Origin: Colletotrichum lupini
Taxonomy: Eukaryota > Ascomycota > Sordariomycetes > Glomerellales > Glomerellaceae
DNA: 64,000 nucleotides
Direction of reading: 5' to 3'
Assembly (NCBI RefSeq): GCF_023278565.1
Contig: NC_064673.1
Coordinates: 3,658,001-3,722,000, forward strand
The notes below the pieces were generated by a model, which ran no database searches, was not told the origin of the DNA, and was given only the letters and a program-made list of their open reading frames with translations. Positions 36,200 to 46,494 of the stretch are shown here, piece by piece (position 1 is the first letter of the stretch; each line of letters begins with the position of its first letter). A program made the position numbers and the translations under genes.

Positions 36200-37292
36200 C
36201 GTCGTGTTCCTTCCTCCCCAAATCCCAGTCCACCAAAGTCAACCAACCAGTTCCAGCCTGGTCCTTTTCTCTCTTTTTTTCTTTCTCTCTCTCCTCGGCC
36301 CTGACTCTTGGATACCAACTTCGCTTTCCCATTTTGAGTATCCCCAGCCTGCGCAATTCACTTGTTTCTGCTTCTCCCATGTTCATGCTGCACTGCACTT
36401 CTTGTTCAGCTTCTTGACCGGGGTCAAGCACTCTTCCTGGCCCCCCCCCCCCCCCATTTTGCATTCTCTTATCAGCCAAGCTCCCGCCGTTCGTCTGCTT
36501 TCTCCCACGAACCTCTGGTCCCCTCTGCAGATACCTACCTACGCCTTCGAATCCCCGGGCGAACAAGACCTGACGCCCATCCGCTATTTGTCCCGCACCT
36601 AGCGTCTGCTTCCTGCATACGTCCTACAAAGTCCTATTTCCTAGATACGGATACCTTCTGTTAACGACCCTTTACGAACTTGACGAAACGAAACCAACTT
36701 CTTCGCATCTCATCTAAGCTCAGCTCTGCATGCAAGTGCGCTGACGCAAGCTGGTGTGGCGAAGACAGACTGCCGCCGTCAATACGAGCAGCACACCACC
36801 AACTATCCGTACGCACACTGCGCTACCTCCGCACACTGCGGCGACTCCATCCTACTCGGACCCAATTCCTCGACACAGCCTCCCAGCGAACGTCTATTCT
36901 CACATCCCGCAAGGGGGGAAAAAGCTGCTGTTCGACCCCTCCACCACTATCGACCTCAAATTCCTCTTCTCCGATCCTACTATTGCACACTACCCTGTCC
37001 ACAAGACGACTGTCCGACCCGCCCAAGCTTCGCCAAGATTGTTGACATTCGCCTGTTCCCGATAGCTGATAATCCGCGAAACGTCGAAGCACACAAGTCG
37101 AGTCTCTACGTTACTTCTACCGATTGAGGGTTTCTATGCCTAACGCCCTGAACATTTTCGTCAACACGTCTACCCCCGATCTTTCATATCGTAACTAGGT
37201 TAAGCGAATGATCACGAAAGTCGAATAACAAGGGTCCCTCTCTTTGATACATCACCCCGGCGACCAAGTCGCCGGCGTACCCAACCGCCGCA
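36200..37292 (+). promoter_or_regulatory. Pyrimidine-rich promoter and leader of the NIPA gene
   Basis: CT-rich sequence (36250-36310), a run of 15 C at 36441-36455, and abundant CT/CA-rich sequence continue up to the ATG at 37293. This is typical of highly used fungal promoters and long 5' leaders. Several ATGs open short upstream frames if the whole stretch is transcribed. The transcript start cannot be placed from sequence. Confidence 0.4.
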
Positions 37293-39551
37293 ATGGAGCA
37301 ATCCGCGGAAATATTGACGGCGGCGCATGAGATATACGCACGGATGGGCGGTTCAACTGGCGATACTGCCACGAGACCTGCCTCATACAAGGCCATTGGT
37401 ATTTCCTTGGCTGTAGCCTCCGGCGCATTTATCGGGACCTCCTTCGTCATCAAGAAAGTCGGTCTTTTGAAGGCCAACGAGAAATACAATGAAGCTCCCG
37501 GTGAGGGCTATGGCTACCTCAAGAACGCCTGGTGGTGGACTGGCATGACCCTGATGATTTTCGGCGAGATCTGCAACTTCGTCGCATATGCCTTCACCGA
37601 CGCCATCCTCGTTACCCCGCTAGGCGCCTTATCCGTTGTCCTGACTGCCATTCTATCCGCCATCTTCCTCAAGGAACGCTTGAGTATGGTGGGCAAAGTC
37701 GCATGTTTCCTCTGCATTGTTGGCTCTGTCGTCATTGTCATGAATGCGCCCGAGAATTCTGCCGTTGCCAACATTCAACAGATGCAAAGCTATGTCATTC
37801 AGCCCGGGTTCCTGTCCTATGCCGGCGTCATCCTCGTCGGCAGCGCCATTACCGCGTGGTACGCAGGGCCGAGATGGGGCAACAAGAATATGCTGGTCTA
37901 TATCTCCATCTGCAGTTGGGTTGGAGGTTTGAGTGTTGTAGCAACGCAGGGTTTGGGTGCGGCAATCGTGGCCCAAGCAGGCGGCGAGGCTCAGTTCAAC
38001 AAATGGTTCACCTATGTTCTGCTGGTCTTTGTCATTGGCACTTTGCTGACAGAGATCATTTACTTGAACGTGAGACATCTGTTTCCACATGGCTGAGAAA
38101 CGCAAGGCTGATTGAAATCACAGAAAGCATTGAATCTTTTTAACGCCGCCCTCGTCACACCAACATACTACGTTTACTTCACCAGCACGACCATCATTAC
38201 TTCGGCAGTGCTCTTTAGAGGTTTCAAGGGCACTCCCACTGCTATTATTACTGTGGTCAACGGCTTCTTGACCATCTGCGCCGGTGTTGTGCTACTCCAA
38301 CTTTCCAAGTCAGCCAAGGATGTGCCCGACACCGCAGTCTTTGCCGGAGATCTTAACCAGATTCACACCATCGCCGAACAAGAACAACCCGAGACCGAGC
38401 CCAAGGCAGACGCTATCCGTGGAGCTGCTGCGATCGTGCGTCGCTTCTCCTCCGCCAGACAGAAGATGGAAGAGGCCGAGTTCAAGCGATTACAGGAAGA
38501 GAAGATGCGAGAGTCGCTGGAGCCTGTGAGCGAAGATGGCCAGCCCGTTTACGAATGGGACGGGATTAGAAGGCGGAGAACTATGACGGTTGGAAGTCGA
38601 AGCACCAGAGGAACGATACGATCGCCTTATCCTCTCTCGCAAGCCGGTATCCCTCACACACCGACTGTCATCCCTCCCGCTTCTCCCCAGGCCCATCCGC
38701 CTCTCGGCATGTCTCATTTCCCCACTGAAGAGGAGCTGGCAGAGCACGATCGGCCTTCTTCTCCCGGTATGCTTTCAAGCATTGCAGGTACCATCCGAGA
38801 GCGAGCACGTAGTGTTCTGTCGCCGAACCAGCCCCAGTTTCAGGATCCAAGGGTTCAGAGCCCAATGCATCCAGTTCCCTTGACAGAAATCGCCGTTTCC
38901 ACGATCAAATCAGACGATGACCAGGCACCGTACTACGGCAAGAGCAGAGAGCATGTGTACGGGCTTCCAGCTGGTGAACATGGCGGCTTGGAATATGCCG
39001 GTGCTGCCGGCGTGTATGACCAGCGTGCTGTGTCGCAAGGTAGTGGCTTTAGCGGCACCAGCTCGCATCTCGCACCTACTCCACCACCACATTCAGCGAA
39101 GAGACAGTTCTCCTTCTCCAACGTCTTCAAGAGACATCACGCTGATTCACCGCATCACGAGGACGATCACCAGCAGCAACATCCGCAGCTTCGACCAACC
39201 AGCCGCTATGGCCTTGGTTCACGGGGTTACTCTAGTCCGCAAGTCAAGAACGCTACTGAAGAGGAGCGACTTGGTCTTGTAAAGGGAGACTCTCGCTCGA
39301 TGCCTGCCTTGCAACGCTATGATGATGAAGATGATGAGGAGGACTCGTTCAATGACGACAAGTTGAGGCATGTGGACTCGAGCCCGAGCCCACCGCAGGC
39401 CTCGAGATACGGACGCGGTATCACAACGCCGCCTAGGAGAGGAAGTGATGGACGTGATACGGACTTTGAGTCTGAAGCACCCACGCCGCCTCCTCATCGG
39501 TCACAGCCTGGCGGTGGCGGTGGCGGTGGCCGACCTAACGCATTCCTCTGA
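37293..39551 (+). CDS. NIPA-family magnesium transporter (DUF803)
   Basis: Two exons, 37293-38069 and 38124-39551, with a 54-nt intron, give 734 residues. The N-terminal ~330 residues are the NIPA membrane domain, with about nine hydrophobic segments. It starts YKAIGISLAVASGAFIGTSF-VIKKVGL, then WWWTGMTLMIFGEICNFVAY, TPLGALSVVLTAILSAIFLKE, and after the splice FNAALVTPTYYVYFTSTTI. The family moves Mg2+ across plasma or endosomal membranes and resembles the drug/metabolite exporter fold. The C-terminal ~390 residues are cytosolic and low-complexity: Ser/Pro-rich, with an acidic run (DDEDDEED), His-rich and Gln-rich patches and a terminal Gly-run. This long tail is typical of filamentous-fungal members. 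The intron sits inside a membrane segment (IIYLN|KALNLFNAAL) and must be removed. Start context is good (CGCAATGG). Confidence 0.94.
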
Positions 39552-40069
39552 GCGTATAATTAGCATGATTTTGGATTGATTCAACGCCGAATATGACATG
39601 ACATGGAAGGCTTTCTGCTTGGATGCCTCGGGTGTTCTTCGCCTCTGTAAAAGTAATGGACGAGTGGGTACATATTAGCATTGGGAGAGGCCGCGTCCTC
39701 ATGATATGGGTAGACCATGGGAGGTCAACTGTAGATGGGAGAGAACAGGCCCAGTAGCCTTGAACATGAGCAAGGGCCATTGTTGGCTCATCAATACTTA
39801 TATAAAACACAAATACAAACACGTCAAGCAAACATCCTTGGCACCGACTTGCCATCAATGTCAGTGCTTGCAGACTGGGCAACTTTTCTCGGTGAACACA
39901 TACAACAACGACGGTCGACTTGAGCGTAAAGAGTGCCTACTCTGCTACCCCTTGACTCTTCAACTGTGTTGGGCCGCAGGGTATAGAAGCATAGCACCCT
40001 TGAAGGGTATGGCCAAAAAGTCAAAAGAGTTCACCCCCCCGGTGGCGAATGGGGACTACATCTCTGGTG
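39552..40069. other. 3' flank of the NIPA gene
   Basis: About 520 bases after the NIPA stop, probably containing its 3' UTR and terminator. A TATAAAACACAAATA stretch (39799-39813) is AT-rich, but no polyadenylation signal can be assigned with confidence. No gene was seen. Confidence 0.4.
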
Positions 40070-40152
40070 CTCATGCTGGGACTCGAACACGGGACCTCTG
40101 AGCCTTCACCGATTAGGCTGTTCGTGGACTTCAACCACTCCACCACCCAGCC
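40070..40152 (-). tRNA. Degenerate class II tRNA-like sequence (Ser/Leu type), possible tRNA pseudogene
   Basis: On the minus strand an A-box-like TGGTGGAGTGG and a B-box-like TGTTCGAGTCC lie about 50 nt apart. A D-stem (GTGG/CCAC) is present, and GCTGGG near the 5' end pairs with CCCAGC at the 3' end. A 5-bp AGCCT/AGGCT helix could be the anticodon arm, but its loop is not 7 nt and the T-stem pairs poorly. No anticodon can be assigned. I read it as a decayed or tRNA-derived sequence, not a working gene. Confidence 0.35.
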
Positions 40153-41578
40153 AGTTTTGACCTGACCCCCAAGGGGGCGCTTGCTGGCTGGTGACTGGAA
40201 TGGAAGGAAGGGAGTATATATGGGCTGGTGGCTGTGGTGTATTGGGGTTGGAGGGATACGGTCGAAGGGGTTCTCGTCATGGTTTGGATCACTTTTGGAA
40301 GGTGCGGTCCAGCCACTGCCTCTCGAAAACATGTGTCGAAGCTGAAGCAAGGTATATAGGCACGGCAGGTATTGTGGGCTCGCAAAACGCACATCTGAGA
40401 GCGTAAAGGGGGAAAAAACATGATACGTATGCTTCACAGTCTGGTTACAAAAACAAATTTCGGCGTGTGCTCTCGGTGTCCGTTTCCTTGTCCCCTCCAA
40501 CGAGGATTAATATGTTCTGGATTAGCTAGGCAAAGGGTCTCAAGAGAGCTTTACAATCATTTTAGAGTAACACGAGTAACACAAAGCAAGGATAGATATC
40601 TTCCTTCAATGCTATGGCCATATGCTCTTCACTCGTATGCAAGGGACAAACGCAAACAGCTGAGCAAACTTGGTGCAACTCCAGATGTAGAGCTTTGCAT
40701 GAAGCTGTCTGCACAGAGTGTTGGTATCTTCATCCAGGAGCCGTATTTGATGCAAGCTCAAGTAGGAACAAGAACATCACAGTAAGCTAGCCGAGAAAGA
40801 TCTATGAGAGAGGCTGAGAGCTGTATTGATGTTGTCTCCGGTACATTGTTTGGTGTCTAGCTGCTTACTGAAACATCGTAGGATCCTGCTACGTCGTCTA
40901 TATGAGGCAGTCTCTCGGCGCCATTAAACGCACCTAGCAAAGAAAATCAGGATTTCACATATGGTTATGTGCCTTGTGGCCGCGCAATGATGAGGTTACG
41001 CGTTTGTGGTCAAAATCCAGGAGTGACATGCATTCTTACTACCCACACAACCTCCACGTCGTGCCTTAAATCCATAGACACATGCATATATAGCTAGCTA
41101 CCTGGAATAATTTTTCTGAGAAAGCGATGTTGAAACATAATGTGTAGTCACAACTGGACTGGGTGATTTCATCAAACCAAGTAATGGCCTCGTTAGCAGG
41201 GGAAAGAGCGAATGAGTTTTCCTGCATTGAACCTTCCCTCTTAATCACGTTGAGTATTCGCCTCCTTCACCTTTGAGCCTCTTGAATACCCTCACTGACC
41301 GCCTCGCTTGAGAATTAGCTCATTGTCTCTTCCCACAAATCTCATTATTTCACAGCTTCTGGAGGACGAATCTTTTCTTTCCTCTACACATCCCTTCAAC
41401 ACACAATCTTCTTCTCCAGGCACCTCAAACCTGGAGATTTCTTTCCCTTTAGTTCACTGAACAAAACTTTCCAACTTCTTTGTTCTCTGCACAATCTTCA
41501 CAGTCAATATTCTATCCCCGTTTTGCGCAATCAACAACTTCCTTCACGCAAGTTCACCATTCTGCTCTGCTAGAAAGT
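40153..41578. other. Intergenic and upstream region of the secreted protein gene
   Basis: About 1.4 kb without a supported gene. The last ~250 bases before 41579 are pyrimidine-rich (CTTCTTCTCC, TTTCTTTCC runs), a common fungal core-promoter and leader feature. No repeat or RNA gene was recognised. Confidence 0.4.
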
Positions 41579-43209
41579 ATGGTAGCTTTCAGTCTCGCCT
41601 CTGCCTCACCCGAGGGAAAGGGAGTCATGATGGGCATCTTCTTGCTCATTTCACTCTTCCTCCTTGGTGTTGACGGCGCCCCTGCTCAGGATGGCCGAGT
41701 CATCCCGCTCGAGTATGACTGGGACCCTGCTAACCCTCCCCCCTGGACTATGCGCCCCGAGGATCGTGAGCGCTTCCTTGAGAACGACATTTTCAACATT
41801 GGCAAGCGCAACAACGAGATCGGTAACTTCACCTCCGTCGCCCCTCTCAACTACACCTGGGACCCCGCGAACCCGCCGCTCTGGGCCATTCGCCCCGAGG
41901 ATCGCAACGGCTCTTCCCATGCCAACACCAAGGCCAGTAGCGAGCATATGAATGCCGCTTCCGTCGAGCCCTGTTCGGACAAGACCAAGCCCGCCACGCT
42001 CTATTACGAGTACAAGGCCGAGGACTGTCCTCCCAAGAACAAGTTCCTTTCATTCAAGGCAGGCAAGATGAGGTTTGACACTTGTGCGAACTGGGACACT
42101 GGTGGCGATTCGAGATGGTGGAACGACGGATGCACTTCCTTCTGTCAGCTTCGTGAGTTCAGATCTGATGAACCTTGTTGTTTTCAAGTTTCAAGTTGCC
42201 TTGTTCAAATACATGCTGACTTGTCTTTCCTAATTAGGAACCACTTTCGAGTGGGCTCAAGAAGTTCCTTTCCCGAGTTCCGACTGTCATTCTCCCATCA
42301 AATGCGGCATGACTGATTCTGAGTCAGTGGGTTCAGGCTGGAGTGTTGGTGCAAGCACCAAGCTTCAATTCCTGAAGGCGTTCAAGGTTGGTGTCTCTGG
42401 CGGTTGGTCTCACAACTACGGCCAAGCGAAGGGCAAGAAGTGGGACATCAAACTAGAGGCGGGTGAATGTGGCTACTTCACCTTTGTTCCTGTCAAGAAG
42501 GTTGTCTGGTAAGTAGAGCATCCAAAGCTCACGCTGACAAGATAGTGACTTACTTTACTAACATCAATGTTCCGTTAGTGGTGGCATGACCACTGCCAGC
42601 CGAAAACCTACAATCTGGGATCTCAACTCCTGCGCTGTCGAAGGCATACAACCCGTCAACTGGAAGTCCTGCGATAACCAAATGTGGATGATCGAGGGAG
42701 AGAAAATGAATGGCCAATTCTCTGGAAACTTGGTCCCTGACGGCGTCATCATCTTCGTCTACACCGACTGTCGCACTCGTCTCCCCATGCCCATGGAGAA
42801 GCAAGACCCTGTCTACCGAGCCCCCGGCGTGGCGCTTGCTCACAGCGTCATCGACAGCATTCAGCAAGGCTGGGTCTGGAACACTTGCTACTTCTGGAAC
42901 ATGAAGGTCCCGGGCAAGAGAGCGCTCTACATCCGCGGCTCAAACTTCAAGGACGGTGTCATTGGCACTTTTGGGGAGAACGTCTCCAAGCTGGTCCGTT
43001 CTTGTGCTGGAGAGGGTGGAGTTTCCAACATGGAGTTCGACTGGTATTACAATGGTAAGCCCGATGACACGCCCAAGGAGAAGGGTCCGGTCTGGATGTA
43101 TCAGGCGGATGTACCTGACACCATTCGACCTGGCTGCATTGGCGAGGGACTCATGGACATGGGTGCTGTCACTCAGGACCAGTGCGTTGGAGACAAGCTC
43201 CCGAACTGA
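41579..43209 (+). CDS. Secreted Cys-rich protein with duplicated WDPANPP motif, function unknown
   Basis: Three exons (41579-42152, 42238-42508, 42579-43209; introns 85 and 70 nt) give 491 residues. The N-terminus is a signal peptide whose core is MMGIFLLISLFLLGVDGAPA; translation could also start at 41627. Two copies of a ~19-residue motif follow: PLEYDWDPANPPPWTMRPED, then PLNYTWDPANPPLWAIRPED about 50 residues later. A KR dipeptide (NIGKRNNE), a possible Kex2 site, lies between them. The rest is Cys-rich, with paired Cys spread along the chain and Gly/Trp-rich segments (SGWSVGAS, SGGWSHNYG, GECGYFTFVP, CGGMTT). Its C-terminal part contains more Cys-Trp pairs (NWKSCDNQMWM). I recognise no Pfam family. 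It is probably extracellular with a disulfide-bonded core, so an effector or wall-associated role is only a guess. The introns are firm because each restores frame. Confidence 0.82.
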
Positions 43210-44145
43210 TTCACTACCACACTGATTCAACCTGAGAAAGGGCGACATACGAAGCATCGACAGTAGGGATGGATCAATGATGATAATGAGGATTGATGGG
43301 CGATGAAGATACCTTTTCCGATGGCTCTGGCAGCATGACAGATGGCTAGACAAACTCGGGATAAGCCAGACAGTAGAAGAATTCTACAACCTGCAAATAA
43401 GTTTTTCAGTGTCGTGTGCGCGTGATCTGATCGTACTCAGCCTTTTGATTCCCTGATGCGCTCCAAACATACATGCGTTTCTCGTTGTACATACTACATA
43501 TCTAGTGTGTAGTTGACGCCAGCTTGACCGCGAACATACGGTCGAGAAGTCCGTATGGCCCAATCCGAAAAGTCGATTAACCTCGGGAAGCCTGGGCAAA
43601 GCCAGGCAAATTCACAACCAGCATGGATAGTGAGCTTATTCTGCTTAAAAATGCTTGAAGGCGCTATTTTATTGCAGAACCTTGTCCCCAATCTCGTTGC
43701 AATAAGGGAGCAGATTCTCAGCCCAAAGACATGATTCTGACAGCGAAGAAGGAGAGATGAGGGATGGTGTGTGCTTAATACATCTCTCCTCACACACTGA
43801 GAGTTCAACCTAAAGTTTGAGTGATAACACTCATTGCCAGATGTTATTGGTCAATGGAAGCCTCCCTTGTCTTCATTCGGGAAATAGACGCGCCGCTGGG
43901 TAAACTCGTCTGATATCCCAGGCAAAAGCTTCAGACAAACTCCAACGAGTTGGACATCTTACCTCCTTCGCCTTTAAAGCGAGACCGAGCTTCCGAGTCC
44001 TGAAGCGGGCCTATTTAAATGGCCATAGCTCCGCGAGCTAACCCTTCGACAAATCGACGAAGTTTCCATGGGAGAGGATCTACACAGCTATCTCGGGTTT
44101 TCATGTCTAGTAAGAATACCGATACCTAGTTAAAACACCATAGCC
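43210..44145. other. Intergenic region with the dehydrogenase promoter
   Basis: About 940 bases with no gene. The right end holds the short-chain dehydrogenase promoter, including the TATA-like element annotated at 44011-44020. Confidence 0.4.
44011..44020 (+). promoter_or_regulatory. TATA-like element upstream of the short-chain dehydrogenase
   Basis: CTATTTAAAT inside GGCC...GGCC, about 130 bp before the ATG at 44146. Position and sequence fit a core TATA box; this is inference only. Confidence 0.35.
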
Positions 44146-45018
44146 ATGGCATTAGACGCACTCCCAATCATGGTTATCATCGGCGGCGGCGGGATCGGCT
44201 TAGCAACAGCCCATCGCCTCGGCGGAGGCCACCACATCCTCTTCGCGAGCCGCTCCCCGTCCACCGTCTCCGCCGGCGCCGAGTCCCTCAAACAAGCAGG
44301 CCACAAAGTCACGGCGCAGCAAGTCGACGTGACATCCTACGAATCCGTCGCCTCCCTCGCGAAAACGGCCTCGTCCCTGGGCGGGGCTATCGAGACGGTC
44401 GTCTTGACCTCGGCACTCAGCCCAACGATGGGATCAGCAGAGATGATTCTCGCTGTTGATGTTGTCGGCACGGCAAACGTGATTGAAGCGTTTGGGAAAG
44501 AGGTCGAGATGCCGTACGGCTCGTCGGTCGTTTGCGTGGGAAGTATGGGCCAGCACATGATCCCGCCCCTCTCGCCGGACCTCGAACGACACCTCGCGAC
44601 CGCGCCGCGGACATCCCTCCTCGAGAACAAGGAACTCCATGAGCTTATCGCGGGCGTCAGCGCCACGGCGTACTGCATCGCGAAAAAGGCGAATAGTCTA
44701 CGCGTTCAGGCGGCTTCTGCTTCAGAGGCGTACGCAGGAAAGGGCGTGCGGGTGAATCTTGTTGCGCCGGGGATGACGGAGACCAAGATGCTGGCGGCGG
44801 AGATGGAGGGGTCGAGCGGGGCGGGGATATGGGAGATGATGAAGGCGCATCCTTTCAAGAGGGCTGCGACGGCGGAAGAGGTTGCGGATGCGGTTGGGTT
44901 TGTTGCGGGGTGTCGGTATGTTAACGGGACGGGTGTGTTGATTGATGGGGGGTGGTTGGCGAAGTTGAGGTGGGGTGAGGGACCGATTGTGGAGGAGATG
45001 AAGAAGCATTTGGCGTAG
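44146..45018 (+). CDS. Short-chain dehydrogenase/reductase (SDR)
   Basis: Intronless gene, 290 residues, an NAD(P)-dependent oxidoreductase of the SDR superfamily. The dinucleotide site is near the N-terminus (VIIGGGGIGLA), without the usual Thr before the glycines. VDVTS at 60-64 is the adenine-contact Asp region. Catalytic Ser133 (CVGSMG), Tyr176 and Lys180 (YCIAK) are present. VRVNLVAPGMTET and VNGTGVLIDGGW are the standard C-terminal blocks. Ser and Tyr are 43 residues apart instead of the usual 12-15, because of an inserted segment (roughly residues 136-170) likely to form a substrate lid. The canonical NAG motif is not seen in its usual place (VLTSALSP). It is convergent with the hydroxyacid dehydrogenase at 45353-46494, with 334 bp between stops. 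Substrate unknown. The coding sequence is notably GC-rich. Confidence 0.9.
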   Translation: MALDALPIMVIIGGGGIGLATAHRLGGGHHILFASRSPSTVSAGAESLKQAGHKVTAQQVDVTSYESVASLAKTASSLGGAIETVVLTSALSPTMGSAEMILAVDVVGTANVIEAFGKEVEMPYGSSVVCVGSMGQHMIPPLSPDLERHLATAPRTSLLENKELHELIAGVSATAYCIAKKANSLRVQAASASEAYAGKGVRVNLVAPGMTETKMLAAEMEGSSGAGIWEMMKAHPFKRAATAEEVADAVGFVAGCRYVNGTGVLIDGGWLAKLRWGEGPIVEEMKKHLA

Positions 45019-45352
45019 GGATAGATTATGCTGATGTGATGCTTTGAAGATAGGTAACGATCTTCCTGGAGATCGATAGTTGGTGTACGTTAACAGAACG
45101 AGACTTTTCCTCAATCTTAGACTTCGTTTTCATGATCACTGGCTAGGACCCTTGGACAGCACTTCAGTTCGATCGATGACATGTGAGCGATACTTCATCA
45201 CCGTTCATCTACAACCGAGCAAAAGTACGATGCCGTGGTACAAAGACTTTGAAACAGAACTTCAGTTTGTTCAATTAATTCAATATGTAACTCCTTGGTT
45301 TTCCGTGGTTATACTACAATCCAGGCCCCGTTTTCATAAATTCGTATCCTCG
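45019..45352. other. Convergent intergenic spacer
   Basis: 334 bases between two convergent stop codons, presumably holding both 3' UTRs. No gene or clear terminator element was seen. Confidence 0.5.
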
Positions 45353-46494
45353 TTACAGACGGCTCTTGTTGATCAGATGGGCATTGACAGGCGTGACGGC
45401 CTTGCCGGTGCTCGCAAAGGAGAGAATGTTCTCCATACCAAGCCTCTCGAAGCCCATGTGGGCATCCAGAGAAGCACCGGCGTTGTGCGACAGAACCTCG
45501 ACGTTCCTCATCTTGATTAGCTCCTTGTTCACATGAGGTTCATTGTAGTGCACGTCCAAGCCAACAGCCGAGAGGTGTCCGCTCTTGAGCGCGGCAACAA
45601 GCGGCTCCTCCTCAATGAGCTTTCCACGCGCAATGTTAATGAGCTTGGCGCCCTTCTTCATCTTGGCAATCGCAGCAGCGTCCAGGAGCGTCTTGCCCGC
45701 AAAAGGCGTCGCCGTCAACACGCAGTCGGCCGTGGCGAGCAGCTCGTTCATGTCTTTGATGTACGTTGCGTTCGACGACTTCTCGAGGTCGGCGGGCATG
45801 CGGACGACGTCGTTGTAGAGGATCTTCATGTCGAAGGACTTGTGGGCCTTTTCGGCGATGCGGCGACCAATCTTGCCGAAGCCGATGATGCCCAGGCTGA
45901 AGCCGTTGGGGTTGCGCGAGACGGCGCCGAGGTTCTTGTTGGCGTCGACGAATTGGTCTGGGTCGCCTGAGCGGGCGGCGGCGGAGGACCAGGAGAAGAG
46001 GCGGAAGGTGGAGAGGATGAGCCAGATTGCGCCGTCGGCGACGGATTCTGTGCATGCTGCGGCGGCGTTGCAGTAGATGATGCCTGTGCAGTAGAACTCT
46101 GGTCAGCTTCTGGCTCATGGTTCAATTGAGGCGTCAAGAACCCTCAACATGGTCTTCTTCTGGCGCTGGTGTCGTGGGGGTACCAACCTCGGCTCGCGAG
46201 AGTCTCTGTGTCAACCCAGTCAAAACCGGCGCCGGCGCTGGCGTACACCTTGCATGAAGAGGGCAGAAGCGAGATCAGTTCCTTGTCCCAGTTGCCCATC
46301 TCGCCTCCCGTGTTCCAGAAGGGGCGGTAGATGGCGAAGAAGTCGCCAAACTTCTTGTCCTTTAGTGCTTGGATGAACTCGGCGCGCGGCATGCTGTATG
46401 ACCGGCGGATGTCGAACTTTGAAGTGAATTCCTTGTAGAGGTCATGGTTCCACTTGATGTCGTCGCCGAGCTGGAGAACAATTGGCTTGCCCAT
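45353..46494 (-). CDS. D-isomer-specific 2-hydroxyacid dehydrogenase
   Basis: Two exons, 46494-46188 and 46083-45353, with a 104-nt intron, give 345 residues. The splice joins ETLASRG to IIYCNAAAACTESVAD, the standard NAD-binding lead-in. The Rossmann fold starts GIIGFGKIGRRIAEKA (GxGxxG). Catalytic residues are visible: Arg in INIARGKLI, Glu in GLDVHYNEP and His in LSHNAGAS. The enzyme interconverts 2-oxoacids and D-2-hydroxyacids with NAD(P)H, in the cytosol. The family also includes glyoxylate/hydroxypyruvate and mandelate-type enzymes, and specificity cannot be read from sequence. The ATG at 46494 begins MGKPIVLQLGDDIKW, the normal fungal N-terminus. No lesion was seen. Confidence 0.92.
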
